This document shows positions 1 to 7,807 of a stretch of DNA of 64,000 bases, in pieces. The position numbers and the translations under genes are program-made. The notes beneath the pieces were generated by a model, which had not been told where the DNA came from, ran no database searches, and saw only the letters and a list, made by a program, of their open reading frames with translations. Source of the stretch: Leptolyngbya sp. SIO1E4. Its GTDB lineage: Bacteria; Cyanobacteriota; Cyanobacteriia; Phormidesmidales; Phormidesmidaceae. Numbering within the stretch: position 1 is the stretch's first letter; each line of letters begins with the position of its first letter. The stretch spans positions 1,302,001-1,366,000 of the forward strand of contig JAAHFU020000001.1 of NCBI GenBank assembly GCA_010672825.2, in the 5' to 3' direction.

Positions 1-342
1 GAAAGACCCTTACCGACTCCTCGTCAAGAGCAGTTAGAGATTCTTCCGTTTGAGCAACTCGTACTACAGCGGCCTTGCTATCTCGTCGTTGATCGTCTAT
101 CTGAGCTGATCACATGCCCGCTCAAAGAATTTTCAGACCTAGGGCTGATTCCACAAGCAGAAGAGCAAGCCCGCACGCTACCGGTGTTTGATAACCACCG
201 CATTGCCCGTCGATTTTCTCGCCGCAATCAGCGGATTGTTAAAGTGCCCAATGGCACGATGCTGACCAAAACTCAGCAATACCTCCATGCCAAGGGGATA
301 ACACGAGTTCTATTTGATGGTCAGGTTTATGCCTTAAGCTAG
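1..342 (+). CDS. C-terminal part of an unidentified protein
   Basis: The first frame is open from base 1 to a TAG at 340-342, giving 113 residues with no start codon, so the gene begins before the window. The visible part is hydrophilic and mixed in charge. An arginine-rich patch (ARRFSRRNQR) lies about 40 residues from the end, followed by a tail with regular hydrophobic spacing ending in DGQVYALS. No catalytic motif, membrane segment or repeat is visible. I do not recognise the family. It is probably real because the frame is open to the window edge and the codon use resembles its neighbours. Confidence 0.6.
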   Translation, partial: ERPLPTPRQEQLEILPFEQLVLQRPCYLVVDRLSELITCPLKEFSDLGLIPQAEEQARTLPVFDNHRIARRFSRRNQRIVKVPNGTMLTKTQQYLHAKGITRVLFDGQVYALS

Positions 343-1070
343 CGCCTATGACGATTTCCTTGTTAAGGGAAACCCATCAGAAAGAGGCTCACACGCCCCC
401 CTAAAAACATCTGGCAGGTCTTAATTAGGCTAGCGGTTACTATGGTCGCGAGCCCGATTAAGGTAAGCCTGAGAGCTATTTTAATTCTTTTTAAACCTCA
501 AAGCGACGCTCGCTGTCTTCATCAAAACAGCGAGTCTTATCAGTCATGATTAGAGCCGTTTGCCCAAACATGTGGAAGAAAGTTTACCCACATTGGCGGG
601 CTTCACGTATCTCACAAAGGCTCCCCTTATCGAACAAAAACTCAGCGTATGCGCCTTCTTCATGTAGGCACAGAAGCTTGCCGTTTCGAAAGGGTTGTAA
701 TACAGAACCGCACTACCAGGCCTTGACTATCAGCAGAATAAGCCAGCTATCAAACAAAATATTCGAGGAAAACTGATCCTATCAGGATACAAATCCCTTA
801 TTTTTCAGCATGACAAAAATCACAGAAAAACTCATTTATATTCACTTAAAAGCCTTCTTGGCAGAATGCGAGCATGTTTTTCCTCATTCTTTAACAGGTA
901 TTGAAAAATCTTAAATAACGTAAAGCTGAAAAAAATTAGGATTATCTAGTTCTCTAGACAAGAAGTCGACCACAATGAGTCATACGTTGGCCTGAAGATT
1001 TTGGCTAATTGGCATTCATCCATTTAGTGAAATTAGTTTTGTCTCTCAGAAACAAACAACCTTACGGTGA
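343..1070. other. 728-bp intergenic region
   Basis: No convincing gene is visible. A 76-codon frame at 546-776 has the residue make-up of random translation. The right half is AT-rich and probably holds the promoter of the receiver-like gene that follows. No RNA gene or clear terminator was recognised. Confidence 0.5.
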
Positions 1071-1460
1071 GTGATGGCTCTCCCTCAAGAGTATGTATTA
1101 GTCCTTGATGAGCAGCAGCGGTGGTTGCCCCAGGCAGACTTACCGCTCGCTTCTGATCACTGTCCCTTTGTCGTTGCGGCATCTGCCGAACATGCAGTTG
1201 AGCAGGCTCGGCAAGCAACACCCTGTTTAGTCATTTTGATTGGGGAGAATCACGCATGGTTTAAGCATCAAGTTCATGCACTGCGCCATTCAACCCATGC
1301 CACATCCATGACTATTGTGGCCCTCACTGAATCGGCGTCACCGAACTGGCAGCCTGAGAGAGACATGCTTGATCTCGATGGCTTTCTGGTCAAGCCCGTG
1401 ACAGATGATGTTCTGATGTCCCTAGTGCAATCTGCAATTATTAAGCAGTCCTATCATTAA
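1071..1460 (+). CDS. Receiver-like (pseudo-REC) single-domain protein
   Basis: A protein of 128-129 residues with the size and layout of a lone response-regulator receiver domain. It has a hydrophobic first strand (EYVLVLDEQQ), a third strand (TPCLVILIGENHAW), a fourth strand (SMTIVALTES) and the GFLVKP element carrying the conserved lysine near the C-terminus. The aspartate that normally ends strand 3 is missing; the strand ends ILIGEN. It therefore probably cannot take part in ordinary phosphorelay and may act as a protein-binding or stand-alone pseudo-receiver. It starts at GTG 1071 or ATG 1074. No output domain and no partner kinase gene lie nearby. The fold call is inferred from pattern only. 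Confidence 0.6.
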   Translation: MMALPQEYVLVLDEQQRWLPQADLPLASDHCPFVVAASAEHAVEQARQATPCLVILIGENHAWFKHQVHALRHSTHATSMTIVALTESASPNWQPERDMLDLDGFLVKPVTDDVLMSLVQSAIIKQSYH

Positions 1461-1910
1461 GGGAATGTTTGAGAAAAAAATCTCTCTCGTTGCGGCAGAT
1501 TGAGCCAAAACTCAAGGCTCATTGCCGATAGAGGTCAGCGAAATCTGCCCGTATTGGTATTTTGTTAACGACAGGACTAACGCAAGCGAGTAATCTCTTC
1601 AGCAGTCCTAGCCTTATGAGACATGATCGTGTGTCGAGATCGCGCGTCACTGGAGATGATTAGCTGGATCAGACAGTTAGGCCGCTCCACTCGTCTTGCC
1701 GTAATGGCACTGAATATTCAAAAGACTTTAGGGCGATCGCCCTCTCCCTCACAAGTTTTGGTCTATAAACGAAGGCTTAGGGTGCCTTTTGCTATGCTCA
1801 CTTTTCAGTAAATTTACATATTCAGACAACCGTCTGGAAATCTGAGGATGACGGGTGTTTATAGCAAGTAATGAGAAAACTTGTCCAAGCGAGTCTAGAG
1901 GGCTTTTGTT
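1461..1910. other. 450-bp intergenic region with an imperfect hairpin
   Basis: Just after the receiver-like gene, 1493-1527 can fold into an imperfect hairpin: CGGCA-gat-TGAGCC pairs with GGCTCA-t-TGCCG around a 9-base loop. It has no T-run, so it is at best a weak terminator. A 62-codon frame at 1623-1811 has no features of a real protein. I see nothing else. Confidence 0.4.
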
Positions 1911-2270
1911 GTGCTGCCAAGCGTGATTTCTGAGAGTGCGGTTCAGCCATTCAAATTTTGGTTCAACGGCACCCTACAAGATGGGTTACATTTTCACAAT
2001 GAACTTTACTATCGTCTCAAGGAACAGCCGATTACTGCTCGGAGCAAGCTTTATCACCTTGCTTGCAAGTTATCTCGGCGAGGGGCCGATATCTTGTTGA
2101 CCGTTGACAAGCAACAATGCAGCCTTTGGGCAAATTTACGGAACCAGAGAGTGGCTGCTTTAACATTCTCAGCCCGTTTACCCTTACCCTCCGCAGAAGC
2201 CTTGCTGGTAGAAACTGTTGTGTCTTATGACTCATCAGAGAAGCTTGCTAGCCCGCTTGGAAACTTTTAG
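1911..2270 (+). CDS. Hypothetical protein, 119 aa
   Basis: A 119-residue frame starting at GTG 1911 and ending at 2270. The middle part (FKFWFNGTLQDGLHFHNELYYRL, then a basic helix-like stretch and ILLTVDKQQCSLWANLRNQRV) has the alternating pattern of a small folded domain and does not look like random translation. There is no signal peptide, membrane segment or known motif. I do not recognise it. The gene stands alone, and a long-loop inverted repeat follows its stop. The start is uncertain. Confidence 0.45.
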   Translation: MLPSVISESAVQPFKFWFNGTLQDGLHFHNELYYRLKEQPITARSKLYHLACKLSRRGADILLTVDKQQCSLWANLRNQRVAALTFSARLPLPSAEALLVETVVSYDSSEKLASPLGNF

Positions 2271-2344
2271 GAATACTTAGAATCCAACAAAGCAGCCAAA
2301 GTGTTTTTTTAATGATTGACATGAGCGAACAATGGCTTGTTTGT

Positions 2345-2382
2345 GCGGGCTAGAAACAGCCGGAAGAGGTGCTCTAGCCCGC
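2345..2382. other. Inverted repeat between two co-directional genes
   Basis: GCGGGCTAG at 2345-2353 is matched perfectly by CTAGCCCGC at 2374-2382, a 9-bp GC-rich stem around a 20-base loop. It sits between the hypothetical gene ending at 2270 and the secreted protein starting near 2461. There is no T-run, so it may be a Rho-type or weak terminator, or an operator-like site. Confidence 0.4.
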
Positions 2383-2460
2383 GGCTCACAGATAGCACAC
2401 AGAACTCCGTTCCGCGCTAGTGTAGGAAAGCGATATTGAGTAGGTCTTAAAGTCGTGTCA

Positions 2461-3240
2461 ATGTTTCACTGTGCCAGATCTGTGATTCCGGCTTTGTTCG
2501 TCAGCACTGCACTGAGTTGGGGAATCAGCAGCCAGCCTGCGAGTGCAGCCCCGGCTGAAACCGCCCCTGAGTCGCTGGTCTCCACCATTGAGCAAATTGA
2601 AGCCGCAGCCAATGCTCAAGACATCGAACAGGTCATGGCCCTGTATAGCAGCAACTTTCAAGGGCCAGATACATTTACCCGTGAACAGTATCAAGAAACG
2701 CTGAGCCAGTTTTGGGCACAATACACGACATTGTCCTACGAGGTTGATTTACTTTCCTGGGAAGCGGATGGGGATGCCTTTATTGCGGAAACGTTGACGA
2801 CGGTGCAAGGGCTAAAACAGAATTCTGGTCGAGACTTTACCTTGGTGGCAGAGGTGAGATCGCGCCAGCGCTTTGAAAATGGACAGGTTGTCTCGCAGGA
2901 AATCCTGGCAGAGGAGTCTCATCTAGAGTCGGGGACGACTCCCCCAGCGGTGACGATTCGGCTGCCAGAGTCCGTATCTCCAGGGGAAAGCTTCGCATTT
3001 GACGCCATCGTAGAAGAGCCGTTAGGCGATCGCCTGTTAGTAGGGCGAGCCTTAGATGAAGGGGTAACATCCGAAGATTTTTTGTCTCCTCGTCCTTTTG
3101 ACCTAGAGCAACTAACTGCAGGCGGTCTCTTCAAAATTGGACAAGCCCCTGACAAAGCAGACCAGCGCTGGATTTCCAGCGTGCTCATCCGAGAAGATGG
3201 CATTGTGGTAGATACTCGTCGCCTTCGCGTTGGAGAGTAG
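2461..3240 (+). CDS. Secreted NTF2-like (SnoaL/DUF4440-type) protein
   Basis: About 259 residues. An N-terminal signal peptide with a hydrophobic core (VIPALFVSTALSWGI) ends in a likely cleavage site PASA-AP near residue 30. It is followed by a domain of about 110 residues with the NTF2-like pattern: a helix with SLVSTIEQIEAAANAQD, then VMALYSSNF, then a long strand-rich section on ESHLESG. This fold often binds small ligands or forms dimers; the substrate cannot be told. The C-terminal 90 residues form a second, strand-rich segment (VTIRLPESVSPGESFAFDA) like an export-side beta domain. ATG 2461 is preferred over GTG 2455. It is probably periplasmic or secreted. Confidence 0.65.
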   Translation: MFHCARSVIPALFVSTALSWGISSQPASAAPAETAPESLVSTIEQIEAAANAQDIEQVMALYSSNFQGPDTFTREQYQETLSQFWAQYTTLSYEVDLLSWEADGDAFIAETLTTVQGLKQNSGRDFTLVAEVRSRQRFENGQVVSQEILAEESHLESGTTPPAVTIRLPESVSPGESFAFDAIVEEPLGDRLLVGRALDEGVTSEDFLSPRPFDLEQLTAGGLFKIGQAPDKADQRWISSVLIREDGIVVDTRRLRVGE

Positions 3241-3282
3241 CGGCAGTCAAGGATAGCCAAGTGCGTGGTCAGGGAATTGCTC

Positions 3283-3328
3283 CATTGAACTGCTTAAAGC
3301 ATTCACAGGCATTGAACTGCTTAAAGCA
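3283..3328. repeat. Two-copy direct repeat, 27-bp period
   Basis: The 19-mer CATTGAACTGCTTAAAGCA occurs at 3283-3301 and again, identical, at 3310-3328, in the short space between two convergent genes. It looks like a recent local duplication. Confidence 0.8.
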
Positions 3329-3344
3329 AAGAAGGCTGATTCCC

Positions 3345-4040
3345 TCAAGTCGTCACTAGAGCCGCCAATACATGTTTGAAGAGAATCCAACCATCTGTCT
3401 GGCCTAGCAGCGGGTCAGAGGCCCGCTCTGGATGTGGCATCATGCCCAAAATGTTGCCGCTCTGGTTGCAGATGCCTGCAATGTTATGCAGAGAGCCATT
3501 AGGGTTATCTGCAACGCCCACAGATCCTTCAGCACTGCTGTACCGAAAGACAACTTGCTGGTGATCTTCCAGGGCTTTTAGGGTATCAGCGTCGGCATAG
3601 TAGCAGCCTTCTCCATGGGCGATGGGTAATGTAATTACCTGCCCTGGCGTGTAACCTTCAGTCCACACGAGATCAGTCCGTTCTACCCTGAGGGGGACGC
3701 GATCGCAGATATAGCGCAAGTCTCGGTTACGGACGAGGGCACCGGGTAAGAGCCCAGCTTCGGTCAAAATTTGAAAGCCGTTGCAAATGCCTAACACTAA
3801 CCCGCCCTTTTGGGCATGTTCGACGGTTGCCTGTAAGGCAGGAGAAAAGCGCGCGATCGCCCCACAACGCAAGTAATCGCCATAGCTAAAGCCCCCTGGC
3901 ACAATGACCAGATCAGCCTTTTTCAAATCACGATCTTCGTGCCATACCAGACGGGTAGGTTGACCCAACAGGTCACGGGTGACATAAGCCGCATCGCGAT
4001 CACAGTTGGATCCTGGAAATACAATAACGCTGACGTTCAC
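3345..4040 (-). CDS. purQ: Phosphoribosylformylglycinamidine synthase, glutaminase subunit PurQ
   Basis: 231 residues, the normal size for the small-subunit form. PurQ hydrolyses glutamine and passes ammonia to PurL for conversion of FGAR to FGAM, the fourth step of purine synthesis. Class I glutaminase features are visible: PGGFSYGDYLR, the nucleophile Cys86 in LGICNGFQ, an HGEG element, and His203/Glu205 in MMPHPER completing the triad. The start is GTG at 4040, with a perfect AGGAGG Shine-Dalgarno 8-9 bases upstream. It lies 32 bp downstream of purS in the same direction. purL is not next to it. Confidence 0.95.
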   Translation of the reverse strand: MNVSVIVFPGSNCDRDAAYVTRDLLGQPTRLVWHEDRDLKKADLVIVPGGFSYGDYLRCGAIARFSPALQATVEHAQKGGLVLGICNGFQILTEAGLLPGALVRNRDLRYICDRVPLRVERTDLVWTEGYTPGQVITLPIAHGEGCYYADADTLKALEDHQQVVFRYSSAEGSVGVADNPNGSLHNIAGICNQSGNILGMMPHPERASDPLLGQTDGWILFKHVLAALVTT

Positions 4041-4072
4041 CGGTCTTTCCTCCTAACATGCAGCAGACTCCC

Positions 4073-4348
4073 TCAGGCAGGTGTGGCAGCCGCTGTCTGA
4101 GCTTGAATGTCGAAACGATAATTCTCGATCACAGGGTTACTGAGCAGTTGGTCGCACATTTGGTCAAGCTGTTGTCGGGCAGTGGTTTCAGTTTCAGCAG
4201 TCAGCGTCACCTCGATATACTTACCAATCCTCACCTGATCAACCGTTTCAAAGCCCATATGATGAAGTCCAGAACACACTGCCGTGCCTGCGGGATCCAA
4301 GACCGAAGGGCGGAGGGTAACGTAGATTTGAGCCTGGTAGGTCTGCAT
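4073..4348 (-). CDS. purS: Phosphoribosylformylglycinamidine synthase subunit PurS
   Basis: 91 residues from ATG 4348. PurS is the small structural subunit that bridges PurL and PurQ in the three-part FGAM synthase. The start MQTYQAQIYVTLRPSVLDPAG and the later RIGKYIEVTL match the PurS alpha/beta pattern. A longer frame to 4375 exists, but its extra nine residues are outside the family. The C-terminus (IENYRFDIQ followed by Ala-rich residues) is usual for cyanobacteria. It shares an operon with purQ and is divergent from the Fur-family gene, with only 55 bp between the two starts. Confidence 0.93.
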   Translation of the reverse strand: MQTYQAQIYVTLRPSVLDPAGTAVCSGLHHMGFETVDQVRIGKYIEVTLTAETETTARQQLDQMCDQLLSNPVIENYRFDIQAQTAAATPA

Positions 4349-4403
4349 GCGTTCAAGCCCTAAAAGCACCCTCATCCTACCCTATCCCGCTCTGAACTAA
4401 GCT

Positions 4404-4829
4404 ATGAGTAAGGTTGTTCCCGTGACTATGAACAAACGCAGAACCCGCAGCCAAGAGCGCATTCTTCAGGTCATGAAAGGGCTCCCCAAGCCCACCTCAG
4501 CTCAGGATCTTTATGTGGAATTGCGAAATCATGAATACAGTATTGGCTTAGCGACGGTTTATCGGGCCTTAGAGGCACTGAAGTTAGATGGCTTGGTACA
4601 GGTTCGAACGTTGCCGAGTGGTGAGTCGCTTTACAGCTTGCCCCAAGAAGACCGCCACCATTTAACCTGTTTGCGGTGTGGCAACACCATTGCAATTGAT
4701 GAATGTCCCGTCCATGAGCTGGAACAGGAATTGCACCAGACCCATCGGTTTCGCATCTTCTACCACACGCTAGAGTTTTTCGGCCTATGTCCGTTTTGTC
4801 AGGCTCAGGAGGCAACGGCGACGGAGTGA
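4404..4829 (+). CDS. zur: Fur-family transcriptional regulator, probably Zur
   Basis: 141 residues with the Fur layout: an N-terminal winged helix (RTRSQERILQVM, then SAQDLYVELR and the recognition helix region IGLATVYRALEAL), followed by a metal-binding dimerisation half. It has both structural zinc CxxC pairs, CLRC and CPFC, and the HHLTC element. The motifs NTIAIDECPVHELEQEL and HTLEFFGLCPFC resemble cyanobacterial Zur (FurB) more than FurA or PerR; this is a judgement by eye. Zur represses zinc-uptake genes. ATG 4428 is an alternative start. It is divergent from purSQ over a very short shared promoter region. Confidence 0.8.
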   Translation: MSKVVPVTMNKRRTRSQERILQVMKGLPKPTSAQDLYVELRNHEYSIGLATVYRALEALKLDGLVQVRTLPSGESLYSLPQEDRHHLTCLRCGNTIAIDECPVHELEQELHQTHRFRIFYHTLEFFGLCPFCQAQEATATE

Positions 4830-4906
4830 GGAGAAGCCTTTGAGACGTCAGCTATCAGCGGATAACTCCATGGCTCGATTGCTCACCCACCCCGTTCATC
4901 GCATCC

Positions 4907-5296
4907 TTAAACGACCGCGATACACTCAATCTCAACACGGACATCTTTCGGCAGACGGGCAACCTCGACACAGGCGCGGGCAGGGGCACTCGCTTCACCA
5001 AAATGCTGTGCATAGACTGCATTCATGGCTGCGAAATCGTTCATATCTTTCAGAAACACAGAGGTTTTGACAACGTTCTCTAAAGTCGCGCCGCCTGCTT
5101 TCAGGATGGCAGTAAGATTTGCGATCGCCTGCTCTGTTTGAGCTGCCACATCCTCCCCGCCTACTAGTTGCCCAGATTTAGGATCTAGGGGGATTTGCCC
5201 TGCGACAAATAGCATCGACCCACTGGCCACAATAGCTTGGTTGTAAGGCCCGACAGGTGCAGGAGCATGATCTGTTTGGATGATTTTGCGATCCAT
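4907..5296 (-). CDS. ridA: RidA family enamine/imine deaminase
   Basis: 129 residues from ATG 5296. RidA hydrolyses reactive enamine/imine intermediates made by PLP enzymes such as threonine dehydratase, as a homotrimer in the cytoplasm. Family signatures are seen: [12 protein letters not shown] near the start, [10 protein letters not shown], and the C-terminal signature with Arg107 in [21 protein letters not shown]. The open frame continues upstream to 5509, but those 71 residues overlap the Nudix gene and do not fit the family, so ATG 5296 is chosen. The stop is separated from the convergent zur gene by 77 bp. Confidence 0.93.
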   Translation of the reverse strand: MDRKIIQTDHAPAPVGPYNQAIVASGSMLFVAGQIPLDPKSGQLVGGEDVAAQTEQAIANLTAILKAGGATLENVVKTSVFLKDMNDFAAMNAVYAQHFGEASAPARACVEVARLPKDVRVEIECIAVV

Positions 5297-5384
5297 AGCG
5301 GTGAAAGGGGATGAAAACTCCGGGAAAACGATTGAGACATCACAGGTCCATCCCTCAGAGTTAACAACCCAACGGTTTGTCAGT

Positions 5385-5813
5385 CTACAGCCGAGGGCGA
5401 ATACCGTAATGTCGATACTGCCAATAATCGCGCAGGATGCGATCGTGGTCAAAGCAGAGATGGGTAGACACTTCCCAAGGGTTAAAGAGGGCAATGGCTT
5501 TGGCATCATCAGCTGCGACAGGGGTACCGGTAGCAGTGGCGAGAAATACGATACTGACGGTGTGTTTGCGGGGGTCTCGGCTAGGGTCAGAGTAGACGTA
5601 AAACTGCTCGATCAGGGTGACATCCAGCTGGGTTTCTTCTTTCGCTTCGCGGATCGCAGCCGCTTCGACGGATTCGCCATAATCAACAAACCCCCCCGGA
5701 ATCGCCCAACCAAAAGGTTCGTAGCGGCGCTCAATCAGCACAATGGGGCGGTGGGGGCGATCGCGCAGTTCAATGATGACGTCTACAGTTGGAGCAGGAT
5801 TACGGTAAGTCAC
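5385..5813 (-). CDS. Nudix hydrolase
   Basis: 142 residues with a complete Nudix box: G-x5-E-x7-REAKEET followed by a hydrophobic residue ([20 protein letters not shown], then ETQLDV). The motif binds Mg2+ and catalyses attack on a nucleoside-diphosphate-linked substrate. The leading [12 protein letters not shown] and the following [11 protein letters not shown] resemble ADP-ribose pyrophosphatase-type members. It is encoded just upstream of ridA on the same strand with 88 bp between them, and is divergent from malQ. The substrate is not established. Confidence 0.9.
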   Translation of the reverse strand: MTYRNPAPTVDVIIELRDRPHRPIVLIERRYEPFGWAIPGGFVDYGESVEAAAIREAKEETQLDVTLIEQFYVYSDPSRDPRKHTVSIVFLATATGTPVAADDAKAIALFNPWEVSTHLCFDHDRILRDYWQYRHYGIRPRL

Positions 5814-6033
5814 AGAATCTCAACAAAACGAATAGATCTCTCCATGCCTATCATGGGCACCCACGTTGCAAACACTGCTGCGGTTAAACTTGTCCGAATC
5901 CAGATTTGAAGTTTTTCATTCCTTCAAGATCACGCTGGGCTTTTCTGAGAATTAACACTTAAATCTATATCAGCTATTAAGCAATTCTCTGGAGTCTCCG
6001 TGTTAGATTCTATGGGACGCAATAAGAGGGACG

Positions 6034-7545
6034 ATGCCTTTTCAGAGAGCTAGCGGCATTCTCCTACATCCCACCTCCTTTCCTGGGCAATACGGCATCG
6101 GGGATATTGGCCCTAAGGCCTATGAGTTTGTGGACTTTTTGGCCGACACTGGGCAGCAGATTTGGCAAGTGCTGCCGTTAGGTCCAACCGGGCATGGAAA
6201 CTCGCCTTACATGTCCTATTCGTCAATGGCGGGAAACCCCATGCTGATCAGCTTGGAGCAGCTACGCGATCGCGGGTTGCTATCCCAGGCAGATTTAGAG
6301 AGCTTTCCCAAGTTTTCGGAGGACTGGGTCGATTTTAGCCACGTCCTGTCGGCAAAGCTGCAACTCTTGAACAAAGCAGCCGCGGCTTTTCAGCCCATCA
6401 AAGATGAAGCTACACAGGCTGAGTATGCTCAGTTTTGTGAGGAGCATGGCTTTTGGCTGGATGATTATGCCTTCTTCATGGCCCTAAAGGATGCCCACCA
6501 AGGAGCCAGTTGGAACTGTTGGGATGCGGCCATCGCCCGTCGTAAACCCGAAGCGATGGCAGAGTGGCATCAAAAGTTGGCCACGGCCATCGACCATCAT
6601 AAGTATTTTCAGTTTGAGTTCCATCGTCAGTGGGCAGCGCTAAGAACCTATGCCAATGAGCGGCACATCCAAATTGTGGGCGATATGCCCATCTATGTAG
6701 CCCATGACAGCGTCGATGTTTGGGCATTTCCCCAAAACTTTATGATCGATGAGGAAACCCTGGAACCGTCAGAAATGGCAGGGGTTCCGCCTGACTATTT
6801 TAGTGAGACGGGTCAACTTTGGGGCAACCCCACCTACAACTGGGAGGTGTTGGAAAAGCTGGGATTTCAGTGGTGGCTCCAACGGCTGAAAGCGCTCCTA
6901 GACTATGTTGATTTGATTCGGATTGACCATTTTCGAGGCTTTCAAGCCTACTGGGCAGTTGAAGAGGGGGAAACAACCGCCATCAACGGCAAATGGATTG
7001 AGGCTCCTGGGGAGGCGTTTTTTAACGCCGTCAGAGATGAATTTGGCAGTCTCCCAATTTTGGCAGAAGACCTCGGTGTGATTACCCCGGAGGTTGAAGC
7101 ACTGCGCGACCAATTTGACTTCCCAGGGATGAAAATCCTGCAGTTTGCGTTTGGTGATAATCACAACAACCCGTACTTGCCCTTTAACTGTGTCAGGAAC
7201 TGTGTCATCTACACCGGCACGCATGATAATGACACCACAGTGGGCTGGTTTGACAAGGCCTCTGAATATGAGCGCGATCGCGTACTCCGCTATCTGGGTG
7301 GCCTCAGCCCAGATGGCATCCACTGGAGCATGACTCGCCTTGCCCTAGGCTCGATCGCGAACCAGGCCATTGTGCCGCTTCAGGATTTGTTAGGTCTGGG
7401 CAGCTACGCCCGGATGAATTCCCCTGGCAAAGCCGATGGCAATTGGGGCTGGCGCTATCGATCAGAAATGTTGACGGGGGAACTGCGCGATCGCCTGCGA
7501 GAACTCACTAAACTCTATGGGCGTGCTCCGTCCCATTGGCAGTAA
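6034..7545 (+). CDS. malQ: 4-alpha-glucanotransferase (amylomaltase)
   Basis: 503 residues, standard for MalQ (GH77). The enzyme transfers maltodextrin segments between glucans and supports glycogen breakdown. The N-terminal RASGILLHPTSFPGQYGIGD and QVLPLGPTGHGNSPY are family signatures. The catalytic residues can be placed: nucleophile Asp298 in LIRIDHFRGF, acid/base Glu345 in ILAEDLG and Asp398 in TGTHDND. The C-terminus PGKADGNWGWRY is also diagnostic. A GAGGGA-like Shine-Dalgarno precedes ATG 6034. It is a single gene transcribed away from the Nudix gene. Confidence 0.96.
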   Translation: MPFQRASGILLHPTSFPGQYGIGDIGPKAYEFVDFLADTGQQIWQVLPLGPTGHGNSPYMSYSSMAGNPMLISLEQLRDRGLLSQADLESFPKFSEDWVDFSHVLSAKLQLLNKAAAAFQPIKDEATQAEYAQFCEEHGFWLDDYAFFMALKDAHQGASWNCWDAAIARRKPEAMAEWHQKLATAIDHHKYFQFEFHRQWAALRTYANERHIQIVGDMPIYVAHDSVDVWAFPQNFMIDEETLEPSEMAGVPPDYFSETGQLWGNPTYNWEVLEKLGFQWWLQRLKALLDYVDLIRIDHFRGFQAYWAVEEGETTAINGKWIEAPGEAFFNAVRDEFGSLPILAEDLGVITPEVEALRDQFDFPGMKILQFAFGDNHNNPYLPFNCVRNCVIYTGTHDNDTTVGWFDKASEYERDRVLRYLGGLSPDGIHWSMTRLALGSIANQAIVPLQDLLGLGSYARMNSPGKADGNWGWRYRSEMLTGELRDRLRELTKLYGRAPSHWQ

Positions 7546-7589
7546 CCCTTTGGCAATACCCCCTTTGAAATGAACTGAGTACAGGTACT

Positions 7590-7755
7590 TTATTCGGCAG
7601 CCAGAACCTGCTCAACAGTAAGGGGGAGTTCTGGGAAAGTCAGGGAGGCAAGGGGGGGTGCTGCCTGTAAAGCGTTGGGCTTCGTAAAGATCGTCGATCA
7701 GCTGCAGGAGCGTGATGGAGTTATCGAGGGGAGCGACGCACTTCACACCCTCAAT
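7590..7755 (-). pseudogene. Possible short coding remnant with a frameshift
   Basis: In the space between malQ and gltD the minus strand shows protein-like sequence in two adjoining frames. IEGVKCVAPLDNSITLLQ and then LIDDLYEAQRFTGS read from 7755. After a seven-base G/C run near 7650 the neighbouring frame continues as PPLASLTFPELPLTVEQV and ends at a TAA at 7590-7592. There is no start codon. It could be the broken 3' end of a lost gene. I do not recognise the family, and chance is not excluded. Confidence 0.25.
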
Positions 7756-7807
7756 TTACAGTTGGGAGTAGAAGGGACAGGTTCCTGGGAGGAACCCGCC
7801 CTTGGGG

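Noticed and set aside
546-776. 76-codon open frame on the plus strand
   Set aside because: Composition (many Arg, Ser, Pro without pattern), no Shine-Dalgarno and no recognisable motif; looks like chance translation of intergenic DNA.
1623-1811. 62-codon open frame
   Set aside because: Runs through a HIP1 octamer and has no protein-like pattern or start signal.
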